Assembly: GCA_029260335.1 (NCBI GenBank)
Contig: JAJDDL010000233.1
Span: 1 to 13,235, forward strand
From: Phycisphaerales bacterium
GTDB lineage: Bacteria; Planctomycetota; Phycisphaerae; Phycisphaerales; UBA1924
DNA: 13,235 nucleotides
Reading direction: 5' to 3'
Shown here: positions 7,111-13,235 of the stretch, piece after piece
Layout: every line of letters begins with the position of its first letter
Numbering within the stretch: the first letter of the stretch is position 1
Translations under genes and position numbers: made by a program
The notes under the pieces: model-generated
The model's input: the letters and a program-made list of their open reading frames with translations, nothing else
The model's database searches: none
What the model was told of the DNA's origin: nothing

Positions 7111-7950
7111 TTAAGCGCCAAAGCGAGACAATGTCCGTTCGACGCTTTGCACATAGCCTCCGCCGAACAGACGCACGTGCACGAGCAGCGGATAGAGGTT
7201 GTACAGGTCTCGTCTTGATTCAAAGAACCCCGGGCGGATGGCACGCATCGAGCCATAGCTCTCAAAGAACGCGTCGCCGAACGTGCCGAAGAGAGTGATA
7301 AACGCCAGCTCGATCTCCGGATCCGCGTAGTAGATCGCCGGGTCGATGAACGCCGCGATCTGCCCTTGGTGCGCGAGCACATTGCCGCCCCAGACATCGC
7401 CGTGGATGAGCCCGGGTGGTTGAGGCTCACCCAACAGCTCCTTGAGCGAACCGGACACCAACCGCTCGACGCGCGTAACCGTCGCATCGCCCAGACGGCC
7501 GGCCTGCTTTGCTTGGCGTGCCATGCACACGAGTCGGTGCTCGCCAAAGAACGCGTGCCAGTTTTCATCCCAGCTATTGGGCTGGTTCAGTCCGCCGATC
7601 AGCGTGTCGGAGGCGTATCCATACCGATCCGATGCGTGGTTGTGGAGGCTGGCGAGCAGCGTGCCGGCGTGGCATTCGCCCGACTCGCCTTGCACGCCGT
7701 CGTGCTCGACATGATCCATAAGGAGCAGGTCGTCATCGCTGAAAAGCACCTCTGGCACCGGCAACGAGCCACGCAAGTCGGTGAGCATGGTGCCCTCGAC
7801 CTCGAGTCGCGAGCCTCGCGACCCGAGCTTTGCGACCACTCGCCGTCCGTCGTCGAGTTCCACGAGCCGCACATCCCCGACGCACCCGCCGCTCAATCGC
7901 CTCTCGGCGACGACCCGGCATCCCAGCACGCTCTCGATTCGCGTATGCAC
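7111..7950 (-). CDS. Fructosamine/ketosamine-3-kinase family protein
   Basis: 279 residues, the usual length for bacterial fructosamine kinases (about 280-300). These phosphorylate the sugar of glycated amines on carbon 3, so that the adduct becomes unstable and the free amine is restored. Seen here: the N-terminal nucleotide loop LSGGCVGDV (19-27), lysine in VVAK (41), the catalytic loop HGDVWGGN (183-190) with Asp185 and Asn190, and the metal-binding IDPAIYYADPE (202-212) typical of the family, followed by E..LAF..LFG. The nucleotide-loop cysteine (Cys23) lies where redox-sensitive family members have theirs. The GTG start at 7950 has no clear Shine-Dalgarno, but the next Met (55) would remove the nucleotide loop. 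It begins 31 bases after the PilZ-receiver gene and is probably cotranscribed with it. The ORF converges on the operon at its 3' side. Confidence 0.88.
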   Translation of the reverse strand: MHTRIESVLGCRVVAERRLSGGCVGDVRLVELDDGRRVVAKLGSRGSRLEVEGTMLTDLRGSLPVPEVLFSDDDLLLMDHVEHDGVQGESGECHAGTLLASLHNHASDRYGYASDTLIGGLNQPNSWDENWHAFFGEHRLVCMARQAKQAGRLGDATVTRVERLVSGSLKELLGEPQPPGLIHGDVWGGNVLAHQGQIAAFIDPAIYYADPEIELAFITLFGTFGDAFFESYGSMRAIRPGFFESRRDLYNLYPLLVHVRLFGGGYVQSVERTLSRFGA

Positions 7951-7981
7951 AGGTGGAGCGTCTGCGCAATCGGCCTGCGGG

Positions 7982-9118
7982 TCAACCCTGGAGAATTGCC
8001 TGGCATGCGTCGAGCACCGTCTGGATCCCCTCGACGGCTTCTTCGATGCCTCCGGCGGTGATCGCCTTGGCGGCGTCCTCGGCGGCGCGGGCCAGAGAGG
8101 CGTGTCCCGAGTAGGGCGCAGCGCCGACGATGCGGAAGCACGCGCCCTGGCACCTCTTGGGATCTCGCTCGCTGAGTCCCTCGGTGAGTTCGTTCGTCAC
8201 CGACCGCAGTTCGGTGGTGAACTCCTCGTTGAACATCTGGCTCCCCGAATCTTCCATCAGCTTGGCGTTGGACGCGGAGTTGAGCTCCTCGCGTCCATTG
8301 ATCAAGAACTCGGCCATCGCCTGCAAGAACCGGTGTTGTTCGAATGGTTTGGTGAGGTATCCGTTCGCGCCCGAGTCCAGCCAGCGCTTGCGTGCCGCCG
8401 CTGAGCTGTCGCCCGAGACCACGACCACAGGCGTCAGATTGCCTCTGTCTCGGATGAGCCGGATCATCTTTTCGCCCTCGTCACCGCACGCGTGCGGATC
8501 GAGCATGATGAGATCACACCCCTCGCCGATCATCTCGATGGCCTCGTCCATCGTCTCGGCCTGGCGCAGGCGGACCCGCGTCGACTTCAAGAAGTGCTGG
8601 ACGAGCTTGGTATCCAGTGCCGAGTTGTCCAGCTGTACAAGACACCCCTCGATCTCGGACTCATCGAACTTCTCGAAGTTGTAGGTTTCCTTGAGCTGAT
8701 CCATCTCGATGAAGCTCCGCATGTCGATGGGCTTGCGGAACTTGATGCCGATCTCGTGGATGACTCCGCGCCTGTGCTGGCATCGCACGATGTCGCCGTG
8801 CACGACCATCTGGCCCACGTTCAGGTCCTTGAGCACCACCGCGCACGGAGAGCCGGGGTGCAGGAACGCGTTGTGGAGGATGCACACGCCGCCGCTGGAG
8901 AGATTTCGGCAGGCGACCTTGATGATTCGATCGGGCCCACCGGCTTGGCGAACCTTCATATGCACCGTGTCCTTGCGAAACCGCAGGCGTGTGTGCCGGC
9001 GATCGTTGTTCACCTGGCCCTCACTGACGGCGTCGAGCTCATCGAGCATCTTGCCGAGCGTCTGTCCTTGGAGCCCCAGTGTGTTGGCTCGATGGGATGC
9101 AGATTGGTCTTTGGACAT
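7982..9118 (-). CDS. PilZ domain-response regulator receiver protein with HPt-like C-terminus
   Basis: 378 residues from ATG 9118. Residues about 37-140 form a PilZ domain with both cyclic-di-GMP signatures: R40xxxR44 (within NNDRRHTRLR) and N72-L-S-S-G-G77. Residues about 158-275 are a receiver domain with the key residues in place: acidic Asp164, phospho-acceptor Asp207 (LIMLDPH), Ser235 (VVVVSGDSS) and Lys257 (YLTKPFE). Residues about 295-378 look like a helical HPt domain, but the histidine position appears to be Phe328 (segment ACFRIVGAAPYSG). The protein could therefore sense c-di-GMP and a phosphorelay together; no DNA-binding domain or enzymatic output is present. The start is set by GAGGGA at 9126-9131, 7 bases upstream. 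A TTG start 39 bases further out is possible but has no such site. The gene is followed by the fructosamine kinase gene. The histidine kinase is not in the window. Confidence 0.85.
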   Translation of the reverse strand: MSKDQSASHRANTLGLQGQTLGKMLDELDAVSEGQVNNDRRHTRLRFRKDTVHMKVRQAGGPDRIIKVACRNLSSGGVCILHNAFLHPGSPCAVVLKDLNVGQMVVHGDIVRCQHRRGVIHEIGIKFRKPIDMRSFIEMDQLKETYNFEKFDESEIEGCLVQLDNSALDTKLVQHFLKSTRVRLRQAETMDEAIEMIGEGCDLIMLDPHACGDEGEKMIRLIRDRGNLTPVVVVSGDSSAAARKRWLDSGANGYLTKPFEQHRFLQAMAEFLINGREELNSASNAKLMEDSGSQMFNEEFTTELRSVTNELTEGLSERDPKRCQGACFRIVGAAPYSGHASLARAAEDAAKAITAGGIEEAVEGIQTVLDACQAILQG

Positions 9119-9125
9119 GGATGGT

Positions 9126-9131
9126 TCCCTC
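9126..9131 (-). promoter_or_regulatory. Shine-Dalgarno site of the PilZ-receiver gene
   Basis: On the minus strand GAGGGA precedes ATG 9118 with 7 bases between, which decides the start in favour of MSKDQS over the upstream TTG. The 195-base gap upstream (9119-9313) holds no convincing -35/-10 pair that I could find. Confidence 0.55.
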
Positions 9132-9256
9132 GCGCAAGTCATCGTTGCGATGTGCAATAATCGGGCAAAGCCCCCTGCGTGCTGAGCGCCGGGTGTGCCA
9201 CATGAGAATGCAGACGTGTTGTTGGCCGCACATCCCCCAGGGTCGCAACGTCCGCG

Positions 9257-9282
9257 CAGTTCTCACCTTCGTCCGAGAACTG
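9257..9282 (-). terminator. Perfect hairpin downstream of gyrB (possible terminator or operator)
   Basis: CAGTTCTC (9257-9264) and GAGAACTG (9275-9282) form a perfect 8-bp stem around a 10-base loop. It lies 31 bases past the gyrB stop and 138 bases before the next gene. There is no T-run after it, so an intrinsic terminator is only weakly supported; an operator for the PilZ-receiver gene is the alternative. Confidence 0.35.
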
Positions 9283-9313
9283 TCACGATGAGTTGCATGG
9301 GGGTACCGCGAGC

Positions 9314-11983
9314 CTACACGTCGAGGTTCTTGACCTCGAGCGCGTGGTCCTCGATGAACTTGCGTCGAGGCTCGACCTGTTCACCCATCAAGGTCGTGAA
9401 CAGGTACTCGGCTTCCTGGCCGAGCTCGCATTGCACGCGCATGAGCGTTCGTTTTTCGGGGTCCATCGTGGTCTCCCACAACTGCTCGGCGTCCATCTCG
9501 CCCAGACCCTTGAATCGCTTGATCTCCAAGCCTCGACGCCCGATCTCGTGGAGCGAAGGCAGGATCTCGCGCAGATTCGCGGCTTCGACGATCCGGCTGC
9601 TCGTGCTCTCGTCGGCGTCCGCGCCATCTTGGCCCTCGGCGGGCTTGGCGCTCTTGGACTTGATCGTCTCCCAGAAATACCGGGTCGGCAGAGCCTCGCC
9701 CGTAATCGCCTCTTGGCGCGAAAGCGCGAAGTCGCCGATATCCAGCCCGACCTTCTCCAAATCCTCGAAGATGCGTTCGAGCTCCCGGTTCTCGTGCAAC
9801 TCGCGGATCGTGGCGATCGGCGCCCGGGTGGCGGGGTCGCCGCCGCTGCCGTTCTCGTCGATCTCATCGTCAGACAGGCGCAGGCCCTTGGACTCGATGA
9901 TCCCGTGGGCTTGCTTTTCATCCCACGCGTATGCCTCGCCCGCGAATCCCTCGCCGCGCCAGCTCACCCGATGCGAAGGCAAGTTGCCGCTCTCGGATTG
10001 GGCGCGGAGTTCGAGCAACTCTGCAAAGTGCACGCCCCGGCGTTCTGCGATCTCGACCAGCTCATTCAGTCGTCTGAGCAACGCGACTACGCGTTTGAGA
10101 TCGTTGCCCTCGATCCGTCGGATCTCGGGGGCGTCTCCGCCGCGGTCGCTGATGCCGCTCAGATCGCGCACAACGAGCGACGAGCCTTCGATGCCCATCT
10201 CGCTCAGGGTGGAGTCCATCGACCGGTCGTCGATCACGTACCGGCTCTTCTTGCTCTTGGTGAACTGATACAACGGCGGCTGGGCGATGTAGATCCGACC
10301 TTGGCGCACGAGGTCGGGCATCTGGCGATAGAAGAACGTCAGGAGCAGTGTGCGGATGTGGCTCCCGTCGACATCGGCGTCGGTCATGATGATGACCTTG
10401 CCGTAGCGGAGCTTGGCCATGTCAAAGTCGGCGCCGATGCCGCAGCGCAGGGCCGCGATCAGCGTCCGGATCTCCTCAAAGCCCAGGATCTTGTCGATCC
10501 GGGCCTTCTCGACATTGAGGATCTTGCCCTTCAGGGGCAAGATGGCCTGGGTTTCGACATCGCGCCCTTGGGTGGCGCTGCCGCCTGCCGAATCACCCTC
10601 GACGATGAACAGTTCGCTTCGCTCGACGTCTTTGGTCTTGCAATCGCGGAGCTTGTGGGGCATGGAGCCGCTGTCGAGTGCGCTCTTGCGCCGGGTGAGC
10701 TCTCGGGCCTTGCGCGCCGCTTCGCGGGCCTGAGCCGCGAGCACGCCCTTCTGACAGAGCTTCTTGGCCTCGCTCGGGTGCTCCTCGAGCCAGTTGCCGA
10801 GGGCCTCGCCCACGGCTTGGGAGACGAACTGCTCGATCTCTGGGTTGAGCAGTCTCTCCTTCGGCTGGTTGTTAAACGTCGGATCGGGGAGCTTCACGCT
10901 CACGATCGCGACCAGGCCTTCGCGCAGGTCGTCGCCGGTGGGCGTCGGATCCTTCTCGCGTATCAGGCCTTCCTTCTTTGCGTAGGCGTTCAGGGTCCGC
11001 GTGAGGGCCACTTTGAACCCTTGGGCGTGGGTGCCGCCGTCGACGTTGTTGATGTTGTTGGCGAACGTGAGGAGCGTCTCGTTGTACCCATCGTGGTACT
11101 GCAGGGCGACCTCGCAGACCATGCTCCGCTCAAAGTCGTCCTTGCGCACATAGACCGGGCTCGACACGGCGCTCTTGCCTGTGAGCAGATGCTCGACGTA
11201 TTCGAGCAGCCCATCGTCGGCTTGGAATGTCTCATGCCGGGGCTTGCCGTCGGGGCCCACCCGCTCATCGCTCAGCCGGATCACAACGCCCGGGTTGAGG
11301 AACGAGAGCTCGCGCAGGCGATTCTGCAGGATCGAGTAGTGGAAGGTGACGTCGGGGAAGATCTCGGTATCGGGGCGGAAGATGATCGCGGTGCCCGTGG
11401 TGCGGGTGCTGCCCGAGGGGATCGGGCCGACGATCTCCAACTCTTCGGCGACCGCGCCGCGTTCGAATACCATGCGATAGACCTGGCCGTTGCGATAGAC
11501 CTCGACCTCGAGTCGCTCGCTCAGTGCGTTGACGCACGAGACGCCCACGCCGTGGAGCCCGCCTGAGACCTTGTACGCGCTGCCCTCTTGGCCGAACTTG
11601 CCGCCGGCGTGGAGCTTGGTCATCACGATCTCGACCGCGGGCCTGCCGTTGAGCTTGGGGTCGTCGTGGGTGACCGGATCGATCGGCACGCCTCGACCAT
11701 CGTCGACCACGCGCACCGAGCCGTCGGCTTCAATGAAGACGCTCACCAGGCTCGCGAACCCGGCCATGGCCTCGTCGATGGAGTTGTCAACGACCTCGTA
11801 CACGAGGTGGTGCAGGGCGTTGTTGCCCGTGCCGCCGATGTACATGCCTGGGCGTTTGCGGACGGCTTCCAGGCCCTCGAGGACCTTGATCTGGTCAGCT
11901 GAGTAATCGCCTTTGCTGTCCGATGCGGTGACCGGGTCGATAGATTCGGTTGTATGCTCGCTCATGCGGTCTGACGGCTCCAT
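9314..11983 (-). CDS. gyrB: DNA gyrase subunit B
   Basis: 889 residues; E. coli GyrB has 804. GyrB is the ATPase and TOPRIM subunit of gyrase (A2B2), which introduces negative supercoils. Seen in order: the GHKL ATPase with YEVVDNSIDEA (62-72), DDGRGVP (94-100) and SGGLHGVGVSCVNALS (140-155); the transducer with the ATP-contacting lysine loop, read here as Q373-P374-K375 instead of the usual QTK; TOPRIM with LFIVEGDSAGGSA (458-470) and TDADVDGSHIRTLL (534-547), including Glu463, Asp535, Asp537 and Asp539; and the C-terminal KRFKGLGEMDAEQLWETTMDPE, ending RRKFIEDHALEVKNLDV. Between QPPLYQ (568-573) and RRGLEI (816-821) lies an insert of about 240 residues, in the same place as the E. coli insert but some 80 longer. 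ParE is less likely because of the 'GLGEM...TMDPE' context and this insert. ATG 11983 has AGGAGG upstream; ATG 11965 is the alternative. gyrA and recF are not adjacent. Confidence 0.95.
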   Translation of the reverse strand: MEPSDRMSEHTTESIDPVTASDSKGDYSADQIKVLEGLEAVRKRPGMYIGGTGNNALHHLVYEVVDNSIDEAMAGFASLVSVFIEADGSVRVVDDGRGVPIDPVTHDDPKLNGRPAVEIVMTKLHAGGKFGQEGSAYKVSGGLHGVGVSCVNALSERLEVEVYRNGQVYRMVFERGAVAEELEIVGPIPSGSTRTTGTAIIFRPDTEIFPDVTFHYSILQNRLRELSFLNPGVVIRLSDERVGPDGKPRHETFQADDGLLEYVEHLLTGKSAVSSPVYVRKDDFERSMVCEVALQYHDGYNETLLTFANNINNVDGGTHAQGFKVALTRTLNAYAKKEGLIREKDPTPTGDDLREGLVAIVSVKLPDPTFNNQPKERLLNPEIEQFVSQAVGEALGNWLEEHPSEAKKLCQKGVLAAQAREAARKARELTRRKSALDSGSMPHKLRDCKTKDVERSELFIVEGDSAGGSATQGRDVETQAILPLKGKILNVEKARIDKILGFEEIRTLIAALRCGIGADFDMAKLRYGKVIIMTDADVDGSHIRTLLLTFFYRQMPDLVRQGRIYIAQPPLYQFTKSKKSRYVIDDRSMDSTLSEMGIEGSSLVVRDLSGISDRGGDAPEIRRIEGNDLKRVVALLRRLNELVEIAERRGVHFAELLELRAQSESGNLPSHRVSWRGEGFAGEAYAWDEKQAHGIIESKGLRLSDDEIDENGSGGDPATRAPIATIRELHENRELERIFEDLEKVGLDIGDFALSRQEAITGEALPTRYFWETIKSKSAKPAEGQDGADADESTSSRIVEAANLREILPSLHEIGRRGLEIKRFKGLGEMDAEQLWETTMDPEKRTLMRVQCELGQEAEYLFTTLMGEQVEPRRKFIEDHALEVKNLDV

Positions 11984-11995
11984 TGGGGCAGTTGC

Positions 11996-12001
11996 CCTCC
12001 T
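11996..12001 (-). promoter_or_regulatory. Shine-Dalgarno site of gyrB
   Basis: A full AGGAGG on the minus strand lies 12 bases before ATG 11983. The spacing is on the long side but clearly better than for the second ATG at 11965, which has only GGAG 12 bases upstream. Confidence 0.5.
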
Positions 12002-12017
12002 CGGCTTCGCGAACGCT

Positions 12018-12120
12018 CAGGGGCTCTGGCTGGGGCTCTCTGAGGGGCCGGCGAGCCGTCTCGGGCCACAGTCCTTATTGTAGGTCCGTCAGAGCGTTTT
12101 GTCAGCCCCTGAAGAGCCCC
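12018..12120. repeat. GGGGCTCT repeats, two direct and one inverted, around the gyrB promoter
   Basis: GGGGCTCT occurs at 12020-12027 and 12032-12039, and its reverse complement AGAGCCCC at 12113-12120. The longer segments 12032-12049 and 12103-12120 form an imperfect inverted repeat of about 18 bases. The direct copies lie in the gyrB leader; the inverted copy is beyond the -35 and immediately before the ATG of the divergent gene. This could be an operator pair or RNA structure, or chance in GC-rich DNA. Confidence 0.35.
12077..12105 (-). promoter_or_regulatory. Sigma-70-type promoter of gyrB
   Basis: On the minus strand CTGACA (12105-12100; 5 of 6 to TTGACA) and TACAAT (12082-12077; 5 of 6 to TATAAT) are separated by exactly 17 bases. 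Transcription would start near 12070, leaving a leader of about 87 bases before gyrB. It lies in the 138-base divergent gap shared with the DUF3667-type gene, for which no comparable promoter on the plus strand was found. Confidence 0.65.
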
Positions 12121-12121
12121 A

Positions 12122-13027
12122 ATGAGCCCATCCAACACGCCTCCAGAGAGCCCAGAAATCGACCTGGATTCCCCGCCCGATCCGGTTGGCGATACTCCAC
12201 GGACGTGCGCGGATTGTGGGGCCCGGATCGCCGGCGAGTTCTGCTCGGCTTGTGGGCTCGATTCCCATCGCGGCAGGCTCGACATGCGAGAGATCATCGC
12301 CGATGGCGTGGGATGCCTCATTGACTTCGACCGCCCCTTCTGGATGACCTTCAAGCGACTGCTCACCGCCCCCGGAGCGCTGACGCGCGACTACATCGCC
12401 GGCCAGCGCCAGAGATACGCCAGCCCGTTTCGCGTCTTTCTGATCTTTGCAACTCTCTCGACGATTGCGTGGTTTGTCGTGACCGGCGGACACACGGAGT
12501 TTCTGCCCGAGAGTCCGACCAGCGGCGTGCTTGCCAAGCACCAAACCGCGCGCCAATGGGCGATGGACACACTCCAGGCGAATCAGCACTTGATCAACAT
12601 CCTGGTGATTCCGGTTCTCGCCGTCGCCTACAAGCCTCTGTTTCGCAAGCAGGGCTACAACCTCGCCGAGCACACGGCGGGCGTTTTCTATGTTTACGGC
12701 GTTGTGTTTTTCGTGGAGTTCATCACCAAGGGGTGGATCGTGCTCATGCAAGCGGAGTGGCTTGCGCAGGGCGTGTTTGTCTTCACCGTTTTCTATCCGA
12801 TGGTGGTCGCGGTGCGCATCTATCAGGCGGGCTGGATCTCGGGCCTGTTGCGTGCATTCATCGGTCAGGTTGTGCTCTATGCGGTCGCGGCGGCATTCGG
12901 CTTGTTTGTGGTATTCGTCCTGCCACCGTTGATCTCGCCGTTCTTCCCTGAGGAGGTTCCCGTTGAGGCAACTCCTTCGGAAGCAGGAGAAGCCGCAGCG
13001 GAACCGGAATCAGAGTCCGGGCCATAA
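12122..13027 (+). CDS. DUF3667-type zinc-ribbon membrane protein
   Basis: 301 residues. A polar, Pro-rich start (1-27) is followed by a zinc ribbon, Cys29-x2-Cys32 and Cys41-x2-Cys44 (TCADCG...FCSACG). Then comes the block typical of DUF3667 proteins: DFDRPFWMTFKRLLTAPGALTRDYIAGQRQRYASP (68-102), which leads straight into the first membrane segment (103-121). Further hydrophobic segments lie near 157-172, 188-208, 215-235 and 245-270, and the protein ends in a short acidic Ala/Glu tail. The family's biochemical role is not known to me; such proteins are membrane proteins with a cytoplasmic zinc ribbon. The ATG at 12122 has only a weak GAAGAG upstream. The gene diverges from gyrB and ends before a strong hairpin region shared with a convergent gene. 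Confidence 0.78.
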   Translation: MSPSNTPPESPEIDLDSPPDPVGDTPRTCADCGARIAGEFCSACGLDSHRGRLDMREIIADGVGCLIDFDRPFWMTFKRLLTAPGALTRDYIAGQRQRYASPFRVFLIFATLSTIAWFVVTGGHTEFLPESPTSGVLAKHQTARQWAMDTLQANQHLINILVIPVLAVAYKPLFRKQGYNLAEHTAGVFYVYGVVFFVEFITKGWIVLMQAEWLAQGVFVFTVFYPMVVAVRIYQAGWISGLLRAFIGQVVLYAVAAAFGLFVVFVLPPLISPFFPEEVPVEATPSEAGEAAAEPESESGP

Positions 13028-13042
13028 GTGGCTTTGTTGGGC

Positions 13043-13130
13043 GTGCCACGAACCGCTGCTTTGAGCGGTTCGTGGTTCTGCGCATCTATCTTGAGAAACA
13101 CCAACCGCTCAAAGCAGCGGTTCGTGGCAC
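13043..13130. repeat. Inverted pair of REP-like palindromic units
   Basis: The arms 13043-13079 and 13094-13130 are reverse complements at 35 of 37 positions; the outer 28 bases (13043-13070 with 13103-13130) match perfectly, around a 14-base centre. Each arm is itself palindromic. The left one has a perfect 12-bp stem, CCACGAACCGCT with AGCGGTTCGTGG, and a 6-base loop. The right one has AACCGCT/AGCGGTT plus an imperfect extension. Two inverted REP units in a gap between convergent genes is the arrangement of a BIME, elements usually mobilised by RAYT transposases. No RAYT gene is in the window. A small MITE is the alternative. Confidence 0.7.
13046..13075 (+). terminator. Strong hairpin after the DUF3667-type gene, possible bidirectional terminator
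   Basis: A perfect 12-bp stem with loop GCTTTG begins 18 bases after the stop at 13027. It is followed by TTCTG rather than a T-run, so intrinsic termination is plausible but not certain. It is half of the REP-like pair and could serve both convergent genes. Confidence 0.35.
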
Positions 13131-13167
13131 AGTCTTGCACGATTGGGCCTGGGCACGACTAGCAGAC

Positions 13168-13235
13168 CTACCTGCGGATCTGGACCACACTCTCGCCCTC
13201 GCGCAACAAGCTGAACACCAGCCGGATGTCATCGG
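13168..13235 (-). CDS. C-terminal end of an unidentified protein (5' part outside window)
   Basis: On the minus strand an open frame enters from the right edge and stops at TAG (13170-13168). The last 21 full codons read DDIRLVFSLLREGESVVQIR plus a final Arg. Third positions are mostly G or C, as in the neighbouring genes, and the sequence looks like a normal protein end. The 140 bases between it and the convergent gene hold the REP-like pair. I do not recognise the family from so short a piece. Confidence 0.5.
   Translation of the reverse strand, partial: DDIRLVFSLLREGESVVQIRR

Noticed and set aside
7119..7149. Stem CAAAGCG/CGCTTTG near the end of the fructosamine kinase gene as a bidirectional terminator
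   Set aside because: Only 7 bp with a 17-base loop, inside coding sequence, with no T-run; chance is likely.
9119..9256. Promoter for the PilZ-receiver gene
   Set aside because: Only 3-of-6 matches to -35 and -10 at acceptable spacing, and a TGGCAC that lacks the second half of a sigma-54 site. Not strong enough to call.
9293..11566. 757-residue open frame antisense to gyrB
   Set aside because: It is complementary to an unmistakable gyrB and has shadow composition.

Overview
The window is GC-rich bacterial DNA, coding on both strands, with one protein-coding gene after another and almost no free space. The gene set suggests a planctomycete, probably of the Phycisphaerae: HflC/HflK-like SPFH proteins next to an ABC-2 exporter and a large helical-repeat protein, a PilZ-receiver protein, a GyrB with an unusually long insert, and a DUF3667-type zinc-ribbon membrane protein. 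This placement is inferred from gene style and neighbourhood and was not tested by a search. No rRNA, tRNA, CRISPR array or complete insertion sequence is visible.

Positions 1-7092 (+) hold one tightly packed operon. It contains the end of an HflC-like SPFH protein, an HflK-like SPFH protein, an ABC ATPase with a long acidic tail, an ABC-2 type permease with a large extracytoplasmic domain, and a membrane-anchored helical-repeat protein. The first four genes overlap by 1-4 bases (TGATG, TGATG, GTGA), so they are probably translationally coupled. The fifth follows after a 79-base gap and has its own strong Shine-Dalgarno site. The simplest reading is a membrane complex in which an SPFH scaffold is made together with an exporter and a TPR-like partner. 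The substrate is unknown. The ATPase tail carries three copies of a short motif that may be docking sites.

Positions 7111-9118 (-) hold a fructosamine-3-kinase family protein (glycation repair) behind a PilZ-receiver protein whose C-terminal region resembles an HPt domain without its histidine. This pair converges on the SPFH/ABC operon with only 18 bases between.

Positions 9314-11983 (-) hold gyrB, driven by a clear sigma-70-like promoter (12077-12105). A divergent gene for a DUF3667-type zinc-ribbon membrane protein (12122-13027, +) starts on the other side. The end of an unidentified gene enters from the right edge on the minus strand (13168-13235). Between these two convergent genes lies a compact pair of inverted REP-like hairpins (13043-13130), the most conspicuous non-coding structure in the window.
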